A DNA stretch of 9,795 bases from Bacteroidales bacterium UBA2030. Lineage in GTDB: Bacteria; Bacteroidota; Bacteroidia; Bacteroidales; TTA-H9. Position numbers and translations under genes: made by a program. The stretch covers positions 1-9,795 of the forward strand of contig DDBO01000213.1 of NCBI GenBank assembly GCA_002332755.1. Reading direction: 5' to 3'. Each line of letters begins with the position of its first letter. Position 1 is the first letter of the stretch. The notes below the pieces were generated by a model. That model was not told the origin of the DNA. It searched no databases and saw only the letters and a program-made list of their open reading frames with translations. Below, piece by piece: positions 1 to 5,765 of this stretch.

Positions 1-67
1 AAAATTTAACAATAGAAATAAACAATCCTCAGCTAATCAATGGTCGCAACCGTTCTTGCTTCACGCC
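1..67. other. AT-rich intergenic edge, nothing recognised
   Basis: This is the stretch beyond the terminator of the leftmost gene. It is AT-rich and ends in a short stretch that blends into the terminator's A-tract. I see no coding frame, RNA gene or convincing promoter motif. It is cut by the window edge, so it could belong to the upstream or downstream region of an unseen neighbour. Confidence 0.4.
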
Positions 68-96
68 AAAAAAAATGCCTTCCCGAAGGAAGGCAT
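68..96 (-). terminator. Rho-independent terminator after the 535-residue secreted protein gene
   Basis: Read on the minus strand, a perfect 9-bp stem (ATGCCTTCC / GGAAGGCAT) is closed by a TTCG tetraloop and followed by a run of eight T. It begins 22 nt after the stop codon at 119-121. The UUCG loop plus T-run is a textbook intrinsic terminator. It marks the end of the minus-strand transcription unit. Confidence 0.93.
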
Positions 97-118
97 CCAT
101 GTTATATAAAGTTTGTGA

Positions 119-1726
119 TTATTTCACAATCAGGCGGTGGGTCTCGGTTCTGGAGGGCATTTGAATTTTTACAAGATACACACCCGAATGCAAATTGCTA
201 ATTTCTATGGTGTTAACACCCTGAAGAAGGTTTTTCTCCATAACTTTTTCTCCGGTCAAAGCATAAATACTGATTTGAGCATTAGCTGCCAGATTCACCA
301 TTACTTTGTTTACAGCGGGGTTAGGATAAATGCGGTTTTGGGGCTCAACTACTGGTTTGATACCTGTACCCATTTGCCCGTATACTTTGATATTGTCAAT
401 TTCCCATGTGGCACTTTCAGTGTCTGTGCTGGTGTATTTGAAAGCAATGTTGACTTCTCCCTGAGCAAAAGCAGCAATGTCTATATTGCCACTGAATGTC
501 CAGCTCCAACCACCGGAAGAAAGCACAGGCTGGAGGTCTTCCCAGTAAGCGGCAGTTGGATCTCCTCCGTTATAATTAGTGCTAATCATGGCTTTTATTT
601 CCGGACCTGTGTAATTGCGGGCAGAATAAAACTGAAGAATTTCATTAGAATATTGAACTAAATTGATTTTGGGGCTGATCAGCCAATCCTCGTTGACATT
701 AGAAGTGCCGCTGTAGCCACTCATTTTTGCACAGGGGGAATTATCCACTCCATGAATTGTATCAATGAGCCATTCTTGCGAACCTGTTACACTGTAAGTT
801 GTCCATCCACCAAAAGTGCGGTCGTTGAAATCGTTGGAGTGAATGAGCACAAGATTGGGTGTTGCAGCATTAGCCGACGGAGCATTTCCATCGGTTTTGT
901 AATCCACCATACTACCTGTATTGGTGTAAGGATAAATTTTAAAATAGTAAGTTTTATTATTGTCTAAACCGTCGAAGGTAAAGGATTGGATTCCTTGCAC
1001 AACGTTTTTAGCTCCCTTACCGTCAGAGAAATCGAGGTCGTCGGCTTCAAAGGTTCCATCCTGGGGAGCGGTAATGTTATTCTGGGTGGAAGCTTTGATG
1101 AGGTAAGCCTGAGGTAACTGTGCTCCTGTGGTGGCATCCTGCCATGTGAGAGTAATACTGAAGGGTTCAGCTTCAGCCGCAAAGTTTGAAGGATAATTGG
1201 TGGGTTCAGGAAGAGCTGTGGTAGAATATCCAGTCCAGGATACATTGTCAATACTTACCTGGCCAGCATTGTTATCGTGTTGAATAAATTTGAGCACAAA
1301 GTCGCCGGGAACATTTACTACTATATCACCTGAATTTTTAACGAGGTTTTGCTCTCCGTTACTGGTAACTGTTGCTACGACAACGCCATTCACCATCACA
1401 TCGAGGTTAACATTGGTAGAAAAAGCTTGCATGTAATCGAAATTCAGTACGCCTATTCCTCCTGAAATGGTTCCCGATTCAACGCTGGAGGTTGGGGTAC
1501 GGTTTTTACCTAATGTTGGGGTAGGAGGGGTGATATAAATGTCGCGACGGCACTGCCAGTAAGTCCACGTTGAACCATCATTCCCAACAAAAGTACCGTC
1601 AACATAACTTGTACTTGTACTGGTCGGGAAGTTGGTAAAATCTTCAAGTCCCTGAGCACGCAGGGTTTGTGTTACGAGAATAGAAGCAATGAAAAGGAGG
1701 GAAAGGGTAAAAATTCTAGTCTTCAT
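119..1726 (-). CDS. T9SS-secreted protein with FN3-like and adhesin-type jelly-roll domains
   Basis: This is a 535-residue exported protein, probably released outside the cell or attached to its surface. Residues 1-25 form a signal peptide: MKTR, a hydrophobic core, and a likely cut after RAQ. Residues 27-168 are an unassigned beta-rich domain. Residues about 173-291 look like an FN3-type domain (SITLTWQ, then KTYYFKIYPY). Residues about 292-450 resemble the choice-of-anchor J / cleaved-adhesin (MAM-like) jelly roll: NDFND..GGWT, DWLISPKI, and a closing WEIDNIKVYG. Residues about 465-535 are a type A T9SS sorting tail (IYPNPAVNKV, LTGEKV, SGVYLVKI). Domain names are from memory of the families, not from a search. 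The ATG at 1724-1726 is preferred because it directly precedes a normal signal peptide. No catalytic motif is visible, so an adhesive or carbohydrate-binding role is only an inference. The gene has its own promoter-like motif and terminator. Confidence 0.9.
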   Translation of the reverse strand: MKTRIFTLSLLFIASILVTQTLRAQGLEDFTNFPTSTSTSYVDGTFVGNDGSTWTYWQCRRDIYITPPTPTLGKNRTPTSSVESGTISGGIGVLNFDYMQAFSTNVNLDVMVNGVVVATVTSNGEQNLVKNSGDIVVNVPGDFVLKFIQHDNNAGQVSIDNVSWTGYSTTALPEPTNYPSNFAAEAEPFSITLTWQDATTGAQLPQAYLIKASTQNNITAPQDGTFEADDLDFSDGKGAKNVVQGIQSFTFDGLDNNKTYYFKIYPYTNTGSMVDYKTDGNAPSANAATPNLVLIHSNDFNDRTFGGWTTYSVTGSQEWLIDTIHGVDNSPCAKMSGYSGTSNVNEDWLISPKINLVQYSNEILQFYSARNYTGPEIKAMISTNYNGGDPTAAYWEDLQPVLSSGGWSWTFSGNIDIAAFAQGEVNIAFKYTSTDTESATWEIDNIKVYGQMGTGIKPVVEPQNRIYPNPAVNKVMVNLAANAQISIYALTGEKVMEKNLLQGVNTIEISNLHSGVYLVKIQMPSRTETHRLIVK

Positions 1727-1756
1727 AGATGTTTTGCATTAAATTTAACTTGAGCA

Positions 1757-1764
1757 CAAAGATA
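1757..1764 (-). promoter_or_regulatory. Bacteroidota -7 promoter element for the 535-residue gene
   Basis: On the minus strand this reads TATCTTTG, an exact match to the Bacteroidota -7 consensus TAnnTTTG. It lies 30 bp upstream of the ATG, which implies a leader of about 25 nt. The -33 TTTG partner is weak: only a TTTATG lies upstream, and its spacing is too short. The preceding gene's terminator lies just upstream, so this gene needs a promoter of its own, which supports the call. Confidence 0.6.
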
Positions 1765-1794
1765 ATATTAATGTGCATAAATGTTTTGAATTAT

Positions 1795-1831
1795 AAAAAG
1801 AACCGACCGCAAAAATATCGCGGCCGGTCTT
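1795..1831 (-). terminator. Rho-independent terminator after the 834-residue secreted protein gene
   Basis: On the minus strand a GC-rich stem (CCGGCCGC paired with GCGGTCGG, containing one G-T pair) is extended by AAGA/TCTT pairs across a one-base bulge. The loop is AT-rich and the stem is followed by TTCTTTTTATAA. It starts about 20 nt after the stop at 1850. It separates the two secreted-protein genes into independent transcription units. Confidence 0.85.
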
Positions 1832-1849
1832 CCATTCGTAAAACGTAAG

Positions 1850-4354
1850 TTATTGAAGAATTACTTTCTGGACTTTTACTTCACCCTGTGCGTTGGTAAG
1901 TTTTGCGAAGTAAATACCTCTGGGTAATTTAACCACATTTACGGTAAGTTTTCCACCGGTAAAGTGGGTTGAATAAACCTTTTCCCCTGTAAGCGAAACC
2001 AGTTCGAATTTGTAGTTATCCGATTTGGCATTAAGGGTAAACTGCTGTGTTGCCGGATTGGGGGCCACATTGAAGGATTGAGCATTGGGCTCACTGATGC
2101 CCGGATTTACAACTACTTCGATATAATTGGGTTTAGTAGAAGTACTGGTTCCAAACGGATTAGTGACTGTCAGCGTTACATTATAAGTACCGACTGTGTT
2201 GTAATAAATGGGGGGAGGAGTTTGGCCACTAAATGAGGAAGGAGTACCACCGGGGAAGCTCCATTCCCAGGAGGAAATATCTGGCCCCGTTGAAAGATCG
2301 ATAAATACGACGGATTCGCCTGGATAAACGGAAGTTGGGTTGCCAATAAAGTCGGCTACAGGAGGTATGGGTATTACGCAAGGACCTCCCGGGGTTGCCC
2401 AAATCGTATCACCGTTTGCGTTGATGGCTGCGAATTCTGTGCTTGCAGTCCAGCTTTCCGGCAATGCATTGTTGGCGTTAGGATCACACAATGTGAGTGA
2501 AGGTCCCCATCCGTCTGCCAGTGTATCCCATGGCAAAACGTCATCGTAATTGACGGAGTCAACAGTATAGCCAAATTTGTCTTTGAGCCTTATGAGTTCT
2601 CCGCTGTTATTGAGAGCACCAGATGTCCATTGGTAGCCGGATACACCGAATGTGCGCTGCATAGCTTGAGAATTAACACACACTATTATATAACCTCCGG
2701 GTTGTACGAATGTTGAAGGAGGAAATGTATAGGTGACACCTTCTGAAAAATAAAAGCCATCGAGATCTACTGTGTTTGTTCCGTTGTTGTATAGCTCAAT
2801 GAATTCGAGACTATCTGTACCTAATTCTGGTGAGTTGTACATGATTTCAGAAATCACGATGTTAGCTTCTACAGGAGGGTTTACAGTTATATAGGCATCC
2901 TTACACAGGGTATTGCTTCCGTATTGGTTTGTGGCTGTTAAGCATACGGTATATTGACCGGGATAACTGTATAGGATTCCGGTGGGATTTTGTTGGTTAG
3001 ATGAAGGGGGAATTCCTCCAACAAACGACCAGCTCCACGAAGTGGGACCATTGGTCGAAAGATCAGTGAAATCGATGGTTGAGCCTATGGGTACGCTGGT
3101 TGCACTTGCTGCAAAATCTACCACAGGAGGATAAGGTGCAGTGGCTGTTGTAAATACTTCCTGATTACCATAAGCCGTTCCAAATGAGTTGGTTGCATAG
3201 GCTCTGACATAGTAAGTTGTTACAGGCTGTAAACCTGTAATTTGGCTTACAAATGAACCTGTTCCGCTGCCGTCGGTGGTGTGAGGGTCGGCAATGGTCG
3301 GGTTGGGTGATGTACTCCAGCATACACCGCGGGCCGTTACGGTAGCTCCACCGGAGGAGGTTACATTACCCCCACTCGTTGCACTGTTGTAGGTGATGTT
3401 GGTAGTGGTTGCTGTTGTAACTGAGGGTATACCCTGGGGAATCAGGGGTGCGTCAGTAGCTGTGATGTAGCGAATGTCGAGACGGTTCATGTTGGTGGTA
3501 TTCGAGCCACTGGGCCAAATTCCATCGGCATCGGTGCTAAAGGCAAAGGTTGTGTTGTCGCCATTACGCGATTCTATGCGTCGAATTCCGTTAGGATTAT
3601 TCGCTCCAATAGGCACGATAGCCGGATAATCGCCAACTGCACTTGTACCTGCTTGCATGTAGATATCGTTAATTTCTGTATTTAGTTGGCTTTGGGTCGA
3701 TTGCGTCGGAATAGCGTCTCTGATTTGGTATGAAAATAGGGGATCTCCTGTTCCGTTGACATTGTCCCACAATAAAACATATTTACCCGTTGCACCTACA
3801 TTAGCAGTGCCCTTTATATAAGAACCGTCATCGGTTGTTTCTGGGGTATAAGGGTTGGTAGCAATATCAAGGGCTGTAAGGATTTTAGTGCCTGCCCACA
3901 TGGCGTTGGAGGGCATAGTGCCTCCAGCTACTACCCACGACATTCTTATTGTGTGTTGCTGCCCCGGAGCGAAACGACTGCCATTCCCCGTAGGCTGATA
4001 GAAAATCCAAAACGGACCACTATTTCCGGAGGCATCGGTGGTAAATGCATTGGTCACCTTACTCCCCGAAAATGCCGTTCCATTCCACACATTACCTGCT
4101 CCATAAACTGTTGAGGCTTCTGTTACCAGACCAATTTGGCTTTGAACATCATAGGTAGTGTTGGGGAGAAGACCGGTTATTTGAAAACAGGCGGCAAATG
4201 GTGTCCTGGCATTATTTTGCGATGAAGCGGTTTTCCCACCAAAGTACTTAGGAACAACCAATTCGGTAACAGTCTGACCAATACCATAGACGGCCGAAAA
4301 TAGGAGAAGTACTGCAAAGAGTCCTCTCAAAAAAAATGCGTAAAATTTCTTCAT
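1850..4354 (-). CDS. Multidomain T9SS-secreted protein (FN3-like, two PKD, lamin-tail-like)
   Basis: This is an 834-residue exported protein. Residues 1-27 are a signal peptide (MKKFYAFFLR, hydrophobic core, likely cut after GIGQ). Residues about 28-300 are a large N-terminal region I cannot assign. Residues about 308-403 are the FN3-like repeat common in Bacteroidota surface proteins (TARGVCWSTSPNPT, TTYYVRAYATNSFGTAYG). Two PKD domains follow at about 410-492 and 666-749, each with a W-S/E-W-SF core and a late G-x-Y-x-V. Between them, about 496-640, lies a lamin-tail-like domain (IVISEIMYNSPE, EFIELYNNG, VDLDGFYFS, GGYIIVCVN). Residues about 760-834 are a type A T9SS sorting tail (VAPNPATQQF, LTGEKV, RGIYFAKL). 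The ATG at 4352-4354 fits the signal peptide. No enzyme motif is visible. It is probably a cell-surface or secreted adhesive or binding protein; that role is inferred. Domains are assigned by recognition only. Confidence 0.88.
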   Translation of the reverse strand: MKKFYAFFLRGLFAVLLLFSAVYGIGQTVTELVVPKYFGGKTASSQNNARTPFAACFQITGLLPNTTYDVQSQIGLVTEASTVYGAGNVWNGTAFSGSKVTNAFTTDASGNSGPFWIFYQPTGNGSRFAPGQQHTIRMSWVVAGGTMPSNAMWAGTKILTALDIATNPYTPETTDDGSYIKGTANVGATGKYVLLWDNVNGTGDPLFSYQIRDAIPTQSTQSQLNTEINDIYMQAGTSAVGDYPAIVPIGANNPNGIRRIESRNGDNTTFAFSTDADGIWPSGSNTTNMNRLDIRYITATDAPLIPQGIPSVTTATTTNITYNSATSGGNVTSSGGATVTARGVCWSTSPNPTIADPHTTDGSGTGSFVSQITGLQPVTTYYVRAYATNSFGTAYGNQEVFTTATAPYPPVVDFAASATSVPIGSTIDFTDLSTNGPTSWSWSFVGGIPPSSNQQNPTGILYSYPGQYTVCLTATNQYGSNTLCKDAYITVNPPVEANIVISEIMYNSPELGTDSLEFIELYNNGTNTVDLDGFYFSEGVTYTFPPSTFVQPGGYIIVCVNSQAMQRTFGVSGYQWTSGALNNSGELIRLKDKFGYTVDSVNYDDVLPWDTLADGWGPSLTLCDPNANNALPESWTASTEFAAINANGDTIWATPGGPCVIPIPPVADFIGNPTSVYPGESVVFIDLSTGPDISSWEWSFPGGTPSSFSGQTPPPIYYNTVGTYNVTLTVTNPFGTSTSTKPNYIEVVVNPGISEPNAQSFNVAPNPATQQFTLNAKSDNYKFELVSLTGEKVYSTHFTGGKLTVNVVKLPRGIYFAKLTNAQGEVKVQKVILQ

Positions 4355-4383
4355 ACGACTACTTTTATTAATTAAGATGTTTG

Positions 4384-4391
4384 CAAAGTTA
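4384..4391 (-). promoter_or_regulatory. Bacteroidota -7 promoter element for the 834-residue gene
   Basis: The minus strand reads TAACTTTG, an exact TAnnTTTG match, 29 bp upstream of the ATG. The implied leader is about 22-25 nt. An imperfect -33 candidate (TTTC, about 18 bp upstream) is present. No intrinsic terminator separates this site from the end of sucB, so read-through from the E1-E2 operon could add to its expression. Confidence 0.58.
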
Positions 4392-4432
4392 GGTAAAACA
4401 AATGCAGAAATGCAGTATTTAAAATTATTTAA

Positions 4433-5731
4433 CTAAAGTTTAAGCAGCATTTTTTCCAAGGCGTTTCCTCCTGTAAGCATTAAGGTTGGGTTTTCTAATA
4501 AGTTTTTCACCATCACAAGGAAACTGACAGATTCTCTTCCATCTATAATACGGTGATCGTAAGAGAGTGCTACGTACATCATGGGATGAATTTCCACTTT
4601 CCCATTTACGGCGATGGGTCTTTCTACAATGTTGTGCATGCCTAAAATTGCACTTTGCGGAGGATTGATAATGGGGGTTGAAAGCAAGCTGCCAAAAACA
4701 CCACCATTCGTTACGGTAAAGGTGCCGCCACTGAGCTCTTCCAGAGAAATTTTCTTTTCTCTGGCACGGGTTGCCAGGTCCTTGATTTTAAGCTCTATGT
4801 CAGCCAGGCTCATGGTCTCTACATTTCTCAGTACTGGCACCATAAGGCCTTTGGGCGTGCTGACCGCTATGCCAATATCGGCATAATGATGAAATACGAT
4901 TTCATCACCTTCAATCATGGCATTTACCTGAGGAAATGCTTCAAGCGCAATGGCACATGCTTTGGCGAAAAACGACATGAAGCCCAAAGAAATTCCATGC
5001 TTTTTCTGAAACTCATCTTTGTATTTGCGGCGCAGTTCCATAATGGCTGTCATATTCACCTCGTTGAAAGTGGTGAGCATGGCTGTTTCGTTTTTTACGG
5101 CCACCAGTCGCTCGCTGAGTTTTTGCCGCAAAGGTGACATTTTTTGGCGCGAAGTGTCGCGAACGGTAATCTCTTTTTTTAGTGAAAAGGTTTGGTTTTC
5201 AGGAATCTCTGATTTAACTGGTAATTTATCTTTGTTTTTCAGATAAAATTCAACATCTTCCTTAACGAACCTGTATTTTTTGAAAAATTCAAGCAATTCG
5301 GCCTCGCTGGCGTTGTTTTCCTGCATGAGTTTCCTGGCTAAAGGCGATAGGTGTATAGCCCCGATTTCCATTGATTCCGGTTGATGTTCAGTTTCTTCTG
5401 CAGGTTTTTTTTCTTCAACTGCTGAGGGAGTCGGGGGGGAGTCTGATGTTTCAGACTTTTCTGTTTTTTGTTCAGCAACAGGTGCCGAGGCAGCAAAAGC
5501 TGTGTCAATGTTGGCAATGGTAGATCCTACATCAACAGTGTCGCCTTCTGCTGCCATAATCTTTATCTTTCCTGCTTCAGGAGCACTGATAGTAAGGGTG
5601 GCTTTATCACTGTCAATCTCTAATATTTCCTGATCGCGGCTCACCAGTTCACCATCTTTCACAAGCCAGCCTGCAATAACTACACTGGTGATCGATTCTC
5701 CCGGGCTTGGAACTTTTACTTCTATTACCAT
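4433..5731 (-). CDS. sucB: Dihydrolipoyl succinyltransferase, E2 of 2-oxoglutarate dehydrogenase
   Basis: This 432-residue cytoplasmic E2 core transfers the succinyl group from lipoamide to CoA. Residues 1-76 are one lipoyl domain with the lipoylated lysine in EIDSDKATL (K43). An Ala/Pro/Glu/Lys-rich linker spans about 80-122. The peripheral subunit-binding region is at about 127-164 (LSPLARKLMQE) but lacks the usual GTGxxGR segment. The catalytic domain is at about 195-432, with TFTVTNGGVFGS, NPPQSAILGMH and the active-site DHRIIDG (H393, D397). I chose the ATG at 5729-5731. A GTG two codons earlier is also open, but related proteins begin M-V/I-IEVKVPSPGES. It lies 34 bp downstream of sucA with no terminator or promoter motif between them, so the two are probably co-transcribed. 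A branched-chain or pyruvate E2 is less likely, given the adjacent 2-oxoglutarate-type E1. Confidence 0.95.
   Translation of the reverse strand: MVIEVKVPSPGESITSVVIAGWLVKDGELVSRDQEILEIDSDKATLTISAPEAGKIKIMAAEGDTVDVGSTIANIDTAFAASAPVAEQKTEKSETSDSPPTPSAVEEKKPAEETEHQPESMEIGAIHLSPLARKLMQENNASEAELLEFFKKYRFVKEDVEFYLKNKDKLPVKSEIPENQTFSLKKEITVRDTSRQKMSPLRQKLSERLVAVKNETAMLTTFNEVNMTAIMELRRKYKDEFQKKHGISLGFMSFFAKACAIALEAFPQVNAMIEGDEIVFHHYADIGIAVSTPKGLMVPVLRNVETMSLADIELKIKDLATRAREKKISLEELSGGTFTVTNGGVFGSLLSTPIINPPQSAILGMHNIVERPIAVNGKVEIHPMMYVALSYDHRIIDGRESVSFLVMVKNLLENPTLMLTGGNALEKMLLKL
5240..5353 (-). other. Atypical peripheral subunit-binding domain of E2
   Basis: This segment encodes E2 residues about 127-164 (counted from the ATG start). 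The first helix is normal (LSPLARKLMQE) and the last helix is recognisable (VKEDVEFYL). The central loop, usually G-T-G-x-x-G-R, is replaced by a charged, aromatic stretch containing ELLEFFKKYRF. In known E2 proteins this small domain binds E3 and/or E1. Whether the variant still binds cannot be told from sequence. Confidence 0.7.
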
Positions 5732-5765
5732 ATTCACTTGGTGATTAAATTTCTGAACCGATTAA

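Noticed and set aside
137..661. 174-codon open frame on the plus strand opposite the 535-residue gene
   Set aside because: The minus-strand frame encodes the T9SS sorting tail and adhesin-type domain with clear motifs. The antisense product looks like a chance translation.
964..1251. 95-codon minus-strand frame overlapping the 535-residue gene in another frame
   Set aside because: It is Pro/Leu/Ser-rich shadow translation of the FN3-like region, with no start context. The main frame is intact on both sides, so it is not a frameshift remnant.
4402..4420. TGCATTTCTGCA repeat after sucB as a possible terminator
   Set aside because: Only a 4-bp stem can form and there is no adjacent T-run of the right kind. 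It reads better as a chance direct repeat of ATGCAG.
4614..4886. 90-codon plus-strand frame inside sucB
   Set aside because: It is antisense to the conserved E2 catalytic domain and has no independent support.
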